Shown in pieces: positions 18,071 through 27,042 of a DNA stretch of 64,000 nt. The stretch is taken from assembly GCF_001648155.1 (NCBI RefSeq), contig NZ_CP015199.1, positions 434,001 to 498,000 on the forward strand, written 5' to 3'. Source of the DNA: Chryseobacterium glaciei. Its GTDB lineage: Bacteria; Bacteroidota; Bacteroidia; Flavobacteriales; Weeksellaceae. The notes beneath the pieces were generated by a model. The model saw only the letters and a program-made list of their open reading frames with translations. It did no database searches and had not been told where the DNA came from. The translations under genes were made by a program, and so were the position numbers. Positions within the stretch are counted from its first letter, which is position 1. Each line of letters starts with the position of its first letter.

Positions 18071-18100
18071 AAAAGCAGGAATTAATTTTCCTGCTTTTAT
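18071..18100. terminator. Bidirectional terminator between the DoxX and LuxR-type genes
   Basis: AAAAGCAGGAA pairs with TTCCTGCTTTT with flanking A and T tracts. Confidence 0.9.
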
Positions 18101-18107
18101 TGTTAAG

Positions 18108-18869
18108 TTAAATAATCTTATTATCTATTGCAAAAGAAAGAGCCTCTGTAAAATTTTTAACTCCAAAAGCATCAAAAATCTTTCTTCTGTAATATTTTAC
18201 GGTATCTGATGAAACAAATACTCTTTCGGCAATCTGATTGATGGTTAATCCCTGAGCGTATAATCGGAGTATTTCTAATTCTTTTTCTTTAAGTTTTGAT
18301 TTATTTTCGGTAATCCAAACTTTTTCTAACAGATCTAATTTCCAAAATACATCAGAACCTTGTTTATGTATGGCTACATTTCCCGCGTTTTTATTATGTG
18401 AAATAGACACGATACATAATGATTTCCAGACAGATCCATTTTCACTAAGAAAAAGAGGCGTTAATTTATGGTTAATAAGAATCGGTTTATCATATTTACC
18501 TTTCAAATGAAAATCATAGGAAATACTGTATAATTTTCGTTCATCGTTTTTAGGTAATTGATCATAAAAATCAAATCCAAGATCATTAATCAGGCTCAAC
18601 AATTCCAGGTCTTCTTTGGGTACATTTTTAAAATAAAATTCATACCCCATTTCAAGAACTTCTCCGGAAGAATATCCTGATAAAAACAATGGATTATCCG
18701 AGACATATTCAAATTTCATGGTTTCGTAATCAATAACATAAACACTTTGATACGTTATTTTAGCAAAAGATTTTACGACTTCCAGATAATTACCAAACTG
18801 AAGTTGATCCTCGTTAGATATTGCATTTATTTTATTTCGATTGAATAATGAGTGCTTTTCATTTTCCAT
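18108..18869 (-). CDS. LuxR-family transcriptional regulator with N-terminal PAS-like domain
   Basis: 253-residue DNA-binding regulator. The C-terminal helix-turn-helix (residues about 188-250) reads LKEKELEILRLYAQGL and then VFVSSDTVKYYRRKIFDAFG, a standard GerE/LuxR motif. The N-terminal part (residues about 35-170) looks like a PAS fold (SVYVIDYETMKFEYVSDN, later LSENGSVWKSLCIVSIS). No receiver-domain phosphorylation site is seen, so it is not an ordinary two-component response regulator; sensing through the PAS-like part is an inference. It is divergent from the DUF3667 gene, a possible target. Confidence 0.88.
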   Translation of the reverse strand: MENEKHSLFNRNKINAISNEDQLQFGNYLEVVKSFAKITYQSVYVIDYETMKFEYVSDNPLFLSGYSSGEVLEMGYEFYFKNVPKEDLELLSLINDLGFDFYDQLPKNDERKLYSISYDFHLKGKYDKPILINHKLTPLFLSENGSVWKSLCIVSISHNKNAGNVAIHKQGSDVFWKLDLLEKVWITENKSKLKEKELEILRLYAQGLTINQIAERVFVSSDTVKYYRRKIFDAFGVKNFTEALSFAIDNKII

Positions 18870-18956
18870 CTGATAAAAATACCAAAAAACTAAACAAAAG
18901 TGTAAAGTGTTTTTAAAATCAATTATCTTTTTTTGTATTTAAAATTTAAACTAGCC

Positions 18957-19643
18957 ATGAGTGAAGAATTTTGTACCAATTGTAAGCAAAACCTAAAACC
19001 CAAAAGAATCGACGGGCACTACATCCTCCACGAAATTGAACACGTCTTACATTTTGATAGAGGTATTTTATACACCGTACGGGAATTATTAATAAGACCC
19101 GGAGAAAATATTAAAAATTTCATCAATGAAAACCGAAGCAGACTTGTAAAGCCTATCATATTTATTATTGTTACATCCCTAATTTACACGCTCATCAATC
19201 ATTTTTTTCATATCGAACAAAGCTATATAAAAATTGATGGAGCAAAAGATACGCAGTTCAATGCCATTAATAATTGGGTTCAAAGTCATTATGGATATTC
19301 CAATATCATAATGGGAGGATTTATTGCTTTTTGGTTAAAAATATTTTTCAAAAAATATGATTATAATTTCTTTGAAATATTAATCCTCCTCTGTTTTATT
19401 CTTGGAATGGAAATGCTGATGTTTTCTGTTTTTGCCATTTTTGAAGGGGTAACAAAATATCATCTCATGCAAATTGCCGCAGTGATCGTGTTTGCCTATT
19501 TTTCTTGGGCAGTTGGGCAATTTTTCGATAAAAACAGAGTAGCCAGTTATTTTAAAGCCCTTGTTTCCTATATATTGGGAATGCTCACATTTGGTATTTC
19601 GATAATGATTTTGGGGATTTTACTCAACATAATCGCAAAATAA
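18957..19643 (+). CDS. DUF3667 domain-containing membrane protein
   Basis: 228 residues from the ATG at 18957; an upstream TTG at 18933 is in frame but less likely. The N-terminus has a CTNC pair (EEFCTNCKQNL), the motif DGHYILHEIEHVLHFDRGILYTVRELLIRPG typical of DUF3667 split across residues about 19-50, then about five membrane segments. The function of the family is unknown. The Cys pair may form a small zinc or redox site, but only two cysteines are visible. It is divergently paired with the LuxR-type regulator. Confidence 0.87.
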   Translation: MSEEFCTNCKQNLKPKRIDGHYILHEIEHVLHFDRGILYTVRELLIRPGENIKNFINENRSRLVKPIIFIIVTSLIYTLINHFFHIEQSYIKIDGAKDTQFNAINNWVQSHYGYSNIIMGGFIAFWLKIFFKKYDYNFFEILILLCFILGMEMLMFSVFAIFEGVTKYHLMQIAAVIVFAYFSWAVGQFFDKNRVASYFKALVSYILGMLTFGISIMILGILLNIIAK

Positions 19644-19702
19644 TAAACCTAATCAACACCATAAATGTAATGCCTATTTACTTTCAATTTTTAGTAAATA
19701 GA

Positions 19703-19730
19703 AAAAGCGAGAAAATTATTTCTCGCTTTT
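19703..19730. terminator. Bidirectional terminator between the DUF3667 and phosphoesterase genes
   Basis: A 12-bp stem, AAAAGCGAGAAA against TTTCTCGCTTTT, with a 4-nt loop. Confidence 0.9.
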
Positions 19731-19753
19731 GTTGTACTATTTGATTTGAAATT

Positions 19754-22495
19754 TTACTGAATAATTAATTTTAAAGTGAATAATTTTCTTGTGTGAACTT
19801 TCACAAAATACACTCCTTTTGGAAGGTTTTCATTCACCAAAGAAAATCTTTGATTGTTGATATTTTTAGATTCATACAATAGATCTCCATTGGCAGAAAG
19901 TAATTCAATTTTATCAATTGGATAATCACTTTTTATGAATGTAGGCTGACCAGGTTTTGTAGGATTTGGATACAGAACTACGTTTTTAGTTGTATTGTTA
20001 TGAACTTCATCCATACCTAACGTTGGCCCCGAAACCTGAAACTGCACTCTGTTTGAAACTTCCGTATAAGAATCATTGGTAAACATTACCATATAATAAT
20101 TCCCCGGTGTCGCAGGAATTGCTGTTCCCTGAATTGTTTTTGTTCCTTGCGTAACCCCATCAAAATAGGTATAAGAAACAAAATTATCATCCGGAGTCTG
20201 GATATTTTGAGGATAAATTCCCAACCAATCCTTGATAATTCCCGGAGAATCCGTCCACGAAGCAGTGATGCTTTCACCTAAAGTATAAACCGGTTTGTTC
20301 GTCCAAAGTTCGGTAACAATGTCTCCCACTTTAAAGAAAACTTTCTCACCAATTGTTGTATATGCATCTTCAAGCAAATAGGTAGCGTAATAATATCCTT
20401 TCGGAAGTCCTGTGAAATTAAGCGCTCCTGAAGCTGTTGTTACATAATCCCATTTGATTGAAGTATTCGTTCCGGGAGTTTGTCCCATTTTGTAAATTCC
20501 GATCCAGTCTTTTACTAAATTTGGACCGTTGCTGAAATTAATTGTTACTGTTCCGCCCACAGGATAAGTATCTGCAGAAGCCTGTAATACAACTTTTGGC
20601 CCTACGTAGAAATTTTTTCTTGGCGTAATTTCCGTGTAACCATTATTAGCGAAAAATCCAGCGTAATATTGACCTTTATTAGGCAAACCATTCGTGAAAA
20701 GAGCTGTTCCGGCAGTTTGTCCATTAGTATAGATAAAACCTTGAGACGTTACTCCTGCAGGGCTTTGACCTTTTTTATAGATACCAACCCAATCCTGCTG
20801 ATTTCCGGGGCCTCCTGTGTAAGTGGCTGTGATAGGTGAGTTTTGAGTGTATTCAGTTTTATCTAAAACAAATGTTGGATTAGAAACTACACTTCCAATA
20901 ACTTCAAATTGTTTCACATCACTCCAATCGCTCCATTCTAAGTTTCTGTCTCTGTAACGGGTTTTTACATAGTAAGTTCCGTTTGAGATAGAATTGGTTC
21001 CAATGGTAGCTTTGGTGATATCTACTCCAGCATTTAAGTTTTTAGTTTTATCAGGCGTTCCGTTTCCGTCTTTCCCGAACCAGTTTTCAAAATCTCTGTA
21101 GAATTCTTTTTCAATAACAGAAAAATCAGCTGCTTTACTTATTAAAAACTGAGTTGTATTTAATAATTCGTTGTTTGATGATGAAAAAGTACTTCCATTT
21201 AACGTTAATGGCAAAGTTATCGGTGCTGAAAAAGTATTCGTAATTGATGGTTTTGCAGGTTTTGGCTGATTTTTATACCTGTGGAATGTATCAATTAATT
21301 CATTATTCTTTTTATTGTAAACTCCACCGATTGAGTAACATTCAACATCAACTTTTCCGTTGGCAACATCAACTTCAACGATTTGATACGTCCAGTCTGT
21401 CAATGTTTTCTGAACATCATCAAAATCCTGCTCAGTAGACATTCCCCAATATTGATCCCAAGCCACTCCACCAGAAATAAGCTGATAATTTGGAGAATCT
21501 TTTAACTGTCCCCTGTGATATAAGTGGTGGTGAGCTCCAACATGCATCAAATATTTATTAGATGTTGTTAAAAGTGGAACTGCATTATTTCTAACCCAAG
21601 TTGAAATATCACCTACATATTGCTCAGCCTGATAAGGTCTGTGACTTAATGAGATAATCCAATCTACTGTCGGATCATTGTTTGCTTCATTTAAAATCTG
21701 TTGAAGCCAAGTTTGTTGAGCTGAACCTGTATGTTCTGAACTTAAACTGATAAATAAAACATTTCCAGCTTGTTGAGCATAATAATTCTCATTTCCTGAG
21801 CTGATATTTTTATATTTAATTTCATCAATATAGAAATGAGCGTAATAAGAATTCATTCCCATCGTTCCGTAAGTCTCGTGGTTTCCAACTGTAGTTTGGA
21901 TCGGAAGATAAGGCGACAAATTGATATTTTTCTTAAAATGTACATTTTCATAATGATCCAATGTTCCCACATCTACCTGATCTCCAACCATAAAAGTCAA
22001 AGCCACATTATCAGAAGGATCTGAAGTTGGCCCAAATTTTTGTTTTAATTTCTTAAAGGCATTTAAAGTTAAGGTATCATATCTAGGCTCAGCTTTGATC
22101 TGGTTGTCTCCCATAATTAGGAAACGAATTTTCCCATTCGCTGTTACAGGTTGTCCCGGCAAAGGCAGTGTTCTGAAGTTGTAAACCGCGGATTCGCTGG
22201 TTCCTGTTTTTATTTTGTAATAATATTTGGTATTCGGCAGTAAGTTTGTGATTTTCGCCGTGTGATAATAATAGTTGTTATTATATCCTGTGTCTGAAAA
22301 AATGTTGGTTGTTCCTGTAACGGTAACATTCAAACTTGTAGGAGAATTTCCGTAAATAACGGTTGTTTCATTATTAGAAGAGGTCTTCCAATTAACGATC
22401 ATAGAATTTGGTGTTGGGTTTTGTAAATATGGATACAAAGCCTGCCCAAATGTCATCTGGACGACAAAAAAGAAAAAAAATAAGTAGTGTTTCAT
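19754..22495 (-). CDS. T9SS-exported purple-acid-phosphatase-like metallophosphoesterase with three DWxGIY repeats
   Basis: 913 residues from MKHYLFFFFFVVQMTFGQ, a signal peptide; an earlier in-frame start at 22597 would bury it. In order: a purple-acid-phosphatase N-terminal FN3 domain (NSMIVNWKTSS, KITNLLPNTKYYYKI); a metallophosphoesterase core with GDNQ (about 127), GDQVD (about 172), GNHET (about 206) and GAHHH (about 322); a linker with a second FN3-like part; three related beta-sandwich repeats centred on DWVGIYKKG (about 568), DWIGIYKMG (about 665) and DWLGIYPQN (about 758); and a type A T9SS sorting domain (VVLYPNPTKPGQP and the last 70 residues). It probably releases phosphate from organic phosphoesters outside the cell. 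The repeats may bind a surface or substrate. Confidence 0.9.
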   Translation of the reverse strand: MKHYLFFFFFVVQMTFGQALYPYLQNPTPNSMIVNWKTSSNNETTVIYGNSPTSLNVTVTGTTNIFSDTGYNNNYYYHTAKITNLLPNTKYYYKIKTGTSESAVYNFRTLPLPGQPVTANGKIRFLIMGDNQIKAEPRYDTLTLNAFKKLKQKFGPTSDPSDNVALTFMVGDQVDVGTLDHYENVHFKKNINLSPYLPIQTTVGNHETYGTMGMNSYYAHFYIDEIKYKNISSGNENYYAQQAGNVLFISLSSEHTGSAQQTWLQQILNEANNDPTVDWIISLSHRPYQAEQYVGDISTWVRNNAVPLLTTSNKYLMHVGAHHHLYHRGQLKDSPNYQLISGGVAWDQYWGMSTEQDFDDVQKTLTDWTYQIVEVDVANGKVDVECYSIGGVYNKKNNELIDTFHRYKNQPKPAKPSITNTFSAPITLPLTLNGSTFSSSNNELLNTTQFLISKAADFSVIEKEFYRDFENWFGKDGNGTPDKTKNLNAGVDITKATIGTNSISNGTYYVKTRYRDRNLEWSDWSDVKQFEVIGSVVSNPTFVLDKTEYTQNSPITATYTGGPGNQQDWVGIYKKGQSPAGVTSQGFIYTNGQTAGTALFTNGLPNKGQYYAGFFANNGYTEITPRKNFYVGPKVVLQASADTYPVGGTVTINFSNGPNLVKDWIGIYKMGQTPGTNTSIKWDYVTTASGALNFTGLPKGYYYATYLLEDAYTTIGEKVFFKVGDIVTELWTNKPVYTLGESITASWTDSPGIIKDWLGIYPQNIQTPDDNFVSYTYFDGVTQGTKTIQGTAIPATPGNYYMVMFTNDSYTEVSNRVQFQVSGPTLGMDEVHNNTTKNVVLYPNPTKPGQPTFIKSDYPIDKIELLSANGDLLYESKNINNQRFSLVNENLPKGVYFVKVHTRKLFTLKLIIQ

Positions 22496-22675
22496 AATAA
22501 GTAGTGTATAGAGTTTTAAATTGTGTGTCAATGATTTGAGGAAAAGGTTACTGCCCTTTTTAGTTCGGGCAAAAGTAAAACTCCCATGTAAACTCAATCT
22601 GCCGTCTGCGTAAAGGATATGTTAATTTTTGGAGTCAAAAACACTGAAAATATGTAGTTTAATAACAAAAAATTA

Positions 22676-22708
22676 TTTGGCATATTCAAAAAGTATTTTG
22701 TACATTTG
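22676..22708 (+). promoter_or_regulatory. rplS promoter TTTG-N21-TACATTTG
   Basis: TTTG at 22676-22679 and TACATTTG at 22701-22708 fit the Bacteroidota consensus. The leader to the rplS ATG is about 65 nt. Confidence 0.8.
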
Positions 22709-22777
22709 CAACCTGTTATTCAACCTCTGACGAAAAACGTGTAAGTTGCTTAGCCTTAACATTTTATTTTATTAAAA

Positions 22778-23134
22778 ATGGATTTATTAAAGTACGTACA
22801 AGACAAGTACATTACAAAAAAAGAATTTCCTGAATTCAAAGCAGGTGATACAATCACTGTTTATTACGAAATTAAGGAAGGACAAAAAACAAGAACTCAG
22901 TTCTTCAAAGGAACAGTTATTCAATTAAGAGGTACTGGTTCTACAAAAACTTTCACAATCAGAAAAATGTCTGGTGATGTAGGTGTAGAAAGAGTATTCC
23001 CTATCAACATGCCAGCTCTTCAAAAAATTGAACTTGACAGAAAAGGTAGCGTTAGAAGATCTAGAATCTATTACTTTAGAGATCTTAGAGGTAAGAAAGC
23101 GAGAATTAAAGACGCTACTTACAAGAAGAAATAA
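22778..23134 (+). CDS. rplS: 50S ribosomal protein L19
   Basis: 118 residues, the normal length. Hallmarks are FKAGDTITVYYEIKEGQKTRTQFFKGTVIQ near the start, ERVFPINMP in the middle and the basic VRRSRIYYFRDLRGKKARIKD stretch near the end. L19 sits at the 30S-50S interface. In many bacteria it follows trmD; here it is alone, with a strong promoter and its own terminator. Confidence 0.98.
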   Translation: MDLLKYVQDKYITKKEFPEFKAGDTITVYYEIKEGQKTRTQFFKGTVIQLRGTGSTKTFTIRKMSGDVGVERVFPINMPALQKIELDRKGSVRRSRIYYFRDLRGKKARIKDATYKKK

Positions 23135-23153
23135 TTCAGACAACAATACATAC

Positions 23154-23189
23154 AAAAAGAGGCTGTTCATATTTGAGCAGTCTCTTTTT
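23154..23189 (+). terminator. rplS terminator
   Basis: AAAAAGAG and CTG pair with CAG and CTCTTTTT around a short loop, with small bulges, followed by T-rich sequence. Confidence 0.85.
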
Positions 23190-23190
23190 A

Positions 23191-23265
23191 TTTGAAGCTA
23201 TTTCCCGCTTTTCATTACAATCTTTTTTTTCAAAAAAGGATTTTCATTGCAATCGGGGCTAGGAT
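23191..23265 (-). repeat. Interspersed intergenic element, copy B (inverted)
   Basis: Read on the minus strand it carries CTAGCCCCGATTG, GAAAATCCTTTTTT, AAAAAAGATTGTAATG and AAGCGGGAAATAGCTTC, matching copy C at 34948-35035 almost base for base and the ends of copy A at 3827-3939. With the palindrome at 23356-23438 it fills most of the 374-bp gap between rplS and the alpha/beta hydrolase. Confidence 0.8.
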
Positions 23266-23355
23266 TTCAGGGATGGTGACTTCGGGAACCTCAGCCACCA
23301 AGGAATTTTTGACGTTCTTTCTAAGTATAACTTTTACAATTTAGCTAGCACAATC

Positions 23356-23438
23356 TTTGTCATTCCGGAGGAATCTAAACGAGGATTTTTATAATTCGAT
23401 CTCTACAAAATAAGTCTAGATTCCTCCGGAATGACAAA
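23356..23438. repeat. Intergenic palindrome with 22-bp perfect arms
   Basis: Arms at 23356-23377 and 23417-23438 are perfect complements containing GTCATTCCGGAGGAATC. A degraded half (GAGTTTAGATTCCTG) is visible near 34880, next to copy C of the interspersed element. It may double as a terminator for the flanking convergent genes. Confidence 0.8.
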
Positions 23439-23508
23439 CTTTATGGATAGCGGATTATACTATTCTCAATGCTGTAAACTTCCAACTTCCCTCTTCCAAC
23501 TTCCTTCT

Positions 23509-24504
23509 TTACATAATAAAATCATACAAAGCATTCCAGAATTTATCATAAACTTCAATATGCGGAAGATGGCCAACATTTTCAATTTCAACTAATTTTG
23601 AACCTTCAATTTGTTGTTGGGTCTTTTTTCCTAATTCCTGATACTGCCCCATTTTTGGCTGTAATTCTTTAGGTGCTCTATCCTTTCCTATCGCCGTTCT
23701 GTCTCTTGTTCCGATAATTAATAAAGTTGGAGTTTTAATATTTTTAAACTCATAGCAAACAGGTTGATTGTAAATCATGTCTGAAGTTAAAGCTGCATCC
23801 CAAGCTACTTTTGGATAATCGGAATGGAAAGTCCAGCCTGCGATCAAATCAAGCCAAGGCTGATATTCTGTTTTCCATTTATTGTCATAATAAAATTTTA
23901 ACTGATAATTTTTATACGTTTCCGCCGTATTTTTTAACTCTGATTGATATGCCTGATCTATCGTCTGATAACCTGCAAAAGTTTTATAATCTTCAAGCCC
24001 GATTGGATTTTCAAGAATTAATTTTTGAACTTTTTCAGGATAAAGCAATGTAAATCTCGTGGCAACCATTCCACCCATTGAGTGACCTAAAACAATTGTT
24101 TTATCAATCTTCAATTCATCCAAAATTGCTTTTGTATTTTCCGCCAATTGAGAAAAAGAGAACTGATAACTTTGAGGTTTTGAAGACTTTCCAAATCCAA
24201 TCTGATCCGGAATAATGACTCTGAAACCTTTATCTGAAAGATCTTTTGCCGTCTGTTTCCAATAAGCTCCATTGAAATTTTTACCATGAAGGAGCATTAT
24301 TACTTTTCCGTTTGAAATTTTTGGCTTTACATCCATATAAGCCATTTTCAAATCGTTATTTTGAGATTTTAAATTGATGAAATGAGCTTCATAAGGATAT
24401 TGATAATTCGTAAGATCTGCATCCAAAGGTTTTACCTGTGAAAATAGTAAAGCAGGCGCAATCGATAACATAATAACCGCAACAGCATTTTTAAAATATT
24501 TCAT
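23509..24504 (-). CDS. Exported alpha/beta hydrolase
   Basis: 331 residues with a signal peptide (MKYFKNAVAVIMLSIAPALLFSQ). The fold is clear: oxyanion segment LLHGKNFNG near 95, nucleophile elbow GHSMGGM with Ser near 142, the acid in GTRDRTAIG near 270 and the His in VGHLPHIE near 313. Closest in pattern to esterase/haloperoxidase-like hydrolases. The substrate cannot be told from sequence. It is a single gene, divergent from the DUF418 gene. Confidence 0.9.
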   Translation of the reverse strand: MKYFKNAVAVIMLSIAPALLFSQVKPLDADLTNYQYPYEAHFINLKSQNNDLKMAYMDVKPKISNGKVIMLLHGKNFNGAYWKQTAKDLSDKGFRVIIPDQIGFGKSSKPQSYQFSFSQLAENTKAILDELKIDKTIVLGHSMGGMVATRFTLLYPEKVQKLILENPIGLEDYKTFAGYQTIDQAYQSELKNTAETYKNYQLKFYYDNKWKTEYQPWLDLIAGWTFHSDYPKVAWDAALTSDMIYNQPVCYEFKNIKTPTLLIIGTRDRTAIGKDRAPKELQPKMGQYQELGKKTQQQIEGSKLVEIENVGHLPHIEVYDKFWNALYDFIM

Positions 24505-24666
24505 GAAATTTTATTTAAGTATAAAATTAAATAAACCGATTTAAAGAGAATAGTTTATAATCAATATTTTCATTTCAATTTGAAGTTTTTACGATAATTA
24601 CCACCTTAAAGAGTCCTTTTATAGAAACATTAACATAAATAATATTTACAACATAAAATACAAAAG

Positions 24667-24713
24667 TATATTTGAACAAAATAACCAGAAAGCATTATTT
24701 CTACGATGCTTTC
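24667..24713 (+). promoter_or_regulatory. -7 box TATATTTG and leader hairpin of the DUF418 gene
   Basis: TATATTTG at 24667-24674 fits the -7 consensus. An 8-bp hairpin follows in the predicted leader, GAAAGCAT (24688-24695) against ATGCTTTC (24706-24713), 19 nt before the ATG. Confidence 0.5.
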
Positions 24714-24732
24714 ATATTGATCACACCTGTTT

Positions 24733-25875
24733 ATGAATGACAATAGTCCTATCTTACAAAATCAGCGAATTCCCATTATCGATATTTTAAGAGGCTGGGC
24801 GTTATTTAGCGTTGTCATCATGAATTATTGCACGATATACACCTGGAATAACCATTCAATACAAACAGAAACTGACACCGTAACTTCTCTCATAGAAAAT
24901 ATTTTGGAAGTTATTTTAGGTTCGAAAGGTTGGACCTTACTCGCCATATTATTTGGTTTCGGTTTTTCAATATTATTAAGAAAGATAAGCTCCAGCGGGC
25001 AACCGACAAATTTATTTTTCATTAAACGTATGCTGTGGTTATTTGTTTTTGCCTTTATTAATACACTCTTTTTCGGAGGTGATATTCTCAACGATTACGC
25101 CTTCATGGGATTAGTATTACTGCTTTTCTACAACTTTGATACAAAGACTCTATTTATTCTTGGAATAACGATCTTATTATTAACTCCATTTTTACAATCT
25201 TTTTTAGGTAGGCATCATTTATTATTTGCTCCAAAAGACCGTGATCTGTTTTATGAATTTTACGACAAGAATACTTTTTTAGATCATATCAAAGCCAACC
25301 TTATTATGAGATATAAATGGTTTTTGCGCTTAAGCTATTCTATTATACTACATTTGATACAATTAGGTTGTTTCTTAATAGGTGCTGCTTTACACCGCAG
25401 CAATTTTTTCTCAAAAATAAATAACAGTCCAAAACTTTTAAAGAAGATATTTTGGATCAGCTTAAGCTTTTCAATTGTTCTGTTTTTCACTCAAATCTTA
25501 ATCGAAAAATATGAATGGGAATTCAATACTTATTACAATCTATTTTATCCTGAAATACTTTTTATTATGACATTTATAACCACCGGAATTATCTGGATGT
25601 ATAATGCCGGCAAGGCTAAAAGGACTTTCTCGGCATTACAGGTTATAGGTAAAATGACCCTTACCAACTATATCACCCAAAACATCATTGCATTTTTTCT
25701 GCTTATCTTTTTAAAAGTAGATTGGCCATTATACTGGTATGTAGTGATAGCCATTTTCGTCTTTATTTTACAGATTTTCTTCAGCAAATGGTGGCTGAAA
25801 AAATATAATTACGGATTATTAGAATGGCTTTGGCGTTGCTTAAGCTATGGAAAAGTCTTTTCATTAAAAAAATAA
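24733..25875 (+). CDS. DUF418 domain-containing membrane protein
   Basis: 380 residues with about ten hydrophobic segments. The N-terminus RIPIIDILRGWALFSVVIMNY is the standard opening of the DUF418/YeiB family, and the C-terminal stretch ALQVIGKMTLTNYITQNII marks the DUF418 domain itself. Related acyltransferase-3 proteins modify surface sugars, but the function of DUF418 proteins is not established. It is a single gene with a convergent terminator after it. Confidence 0.88.
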   Translation: MNDNSPILQNQRIPIIDILRGWALFSVVIMNYCTIYTWNNHSIQTETDTVTSLIENILEVILGSKGWTLLAILFGFGFSILLRKISSSGQPTNLFFIKRMLWLFVFAFINTLFFGGDILNDYAFMGLVLLLFYNFDTKTLFILGITILLLTPFLQSFLGRHHLLFAPKDRDLFYEFYDKNTFLDHIKANLIMRYKWFLRLSYSIILHLIQLGCFLIGAALHRSNFFSKINNSPKLLKKIFWISLSFSIVLFFTQILIEKYEWEFNTYYNLFYPEILFIMTFITTGIIWMYNAGKAKRTFSALQVIGKMTLTNYITQNIIAFFLLIFLKVDWPLYWYVVIAIFVFILQIFFSKWWLKKYNYGLLEWLWRCLSYGKVFSLKK

Positions 25876-25877
25876 AA

Positions 25878-25902
25878 AAACCGTTCCAAAAGAAACGGTT
25901 TA
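25878..25902. terminator. Terminator between the DUF418 and EamA genes
   Basis: AAACCGTT pairs with AACGGTTT, with A-rich and T-rich flanks. Confidence 0.8.
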
Positions 25903-25932
25903 TACTTATTATTTTAGTTTAATTTAGATTTT

Positions 25933-26913
25933 TTATGATACTTCCGCAACAATAAATCCTTTTTTGGAAGGTAAGTTCATTAAAACAATAGCGAAAAGAA
26001 TTAATATAATTCCCATCCACTGAATCAATTCAACTTTTTCGCCTAACAGAACGTAAGCCATTGTTACAGAAACCGGAAGCTCTAATGATGAAACAATACT
26101 TCCTAAACCTAATCCCGCATTCGGGAAACCTATATTAAATAAAATCGGAGGAATAATCGTTCCAAAAATAGCTAGAGCAAAGCCATACGTCCATAAAATG
26201 GAGTAATCAAATGAGTGAATATGTTGTGTATTTTCTGTAAAATTTAAATAAATTGATTTTAAACCATCAGAATACATTGGTCCAATCTGAGCAAAAAACA
26301 AGAATGCAAAGATCACAATTGAACCACCTGAAAGCATCACAATACTTTTTCTCAAAACAGGTAAATGAGTAGCTAAAGTATTGGATGTAAACATTGTTAA
26401 TGTATAAGATGCCGCCGCTAATAATCCCCAGAAGATTCCGTGCCAGTCTAGCTCAATGTCCATATTGATAAGGTTTGTCGCCAATATCGTTCCTAATAAA
26501 ACGATGACAACGGATACTATTTTTCTGGCGTTCGGTAGTTTTTTAGTTAAGAAACTTTCAACAACTACGCTGAACCAAACAGACTGCATCAACAATACAA
26601 TTGCAATAGAAACGGCGATATACTGAACTGCGATATAATAAAACAAACTTGTACAACCCAAAGAAGTACCAGCTAACATTAGCATTTTGATTTCTTTACC
26701 ACTTGGTGTTGATAGTTTTTGTTTGGATGTTATTGTTTGGATAAAATTCAAAATCAATAATCCCAACAATCCCAACACGAACTGCGACGTAGTAACCTCC
26801 GAAGTCGTGTATCCGTCATGATAAGCCATTTTAACAAATGTTGCCAACATACCATATATACTGGCCCCGATCCCGACAAATAAAACTCCTTTTAGTATAT
26901 TTTTCTTCTTCAT
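25933..26913 (-). CDS. EamA/DMT-family transporter
   Basis: 326 residues with ten predicted membrane spans arranged as two EamA repeats (about 7-145 and 155-318). The C-terminal part has the family's usual LGLGSIVSSLELPVSVTMAYVLLGEK stretch, split here across residues about 270-295. Such carriers export amino acids, nucleosides or drugs; the substrate is unknown. It is co-oriented with the M36 protease but separated from it by a strong terminator, so it is probably its own unit. Confidence 0.9.
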   Translation of the reverse strand: MKKKNILKGVLFVGIGASIYGMLATFVKMAYHDGYTTSEVTTSQFVLGLLGLLILNFIQTITSKQKLSTPSGKEIKMLMLAGTSLGCTSLFYYIAVQYIAVSIAIVLLMQSVWFSVVVESFLTKKLPNARKIVSVVIVLLGTILATNLINMDIELDWHGIFWGLLAAASYTLTMFTSNTLATHLPVLRKSIVMLSGGSIVIFAFLFFAQIGPMYSDGLKSIYLNFTENTQHIHSFDYSILWTYGFALAIFGTIIPPILFNIGFPNAGLGLGSIVSSLELPVSVTMAYVLLGEKVELIQWMGIILILFAIVLMNLPSKKGFIVAEVS

Positions 26914-26991
26914 AATTTTTTTAAACAGCCGCCAAAGTTACGATATAATAATCAAATTTGTCCGAAGGTGATTAGTATCATAGATAAATAA

Positions 26992-27020
26992 AATCGCCGC
27001 AAGCTTTGCTTGCGGCGATT
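26992..27020 (-). terminator. Terminator after the M36 protease gene
   Basis: A perfect 13-bp stem, AATCGCCGCAAGC against GCTTGCGGCGATT, around TTT. Confidence 0.85.
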
Positions 27021-27042
27021 CATAACATTATTTAATTAAAAA

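Noticed and set aside
22496..22597. Extended N-terminus for the phosphoesterase
   Set aside because: The signal peptide begins at the later Met (22495); an extension would leave it internal.
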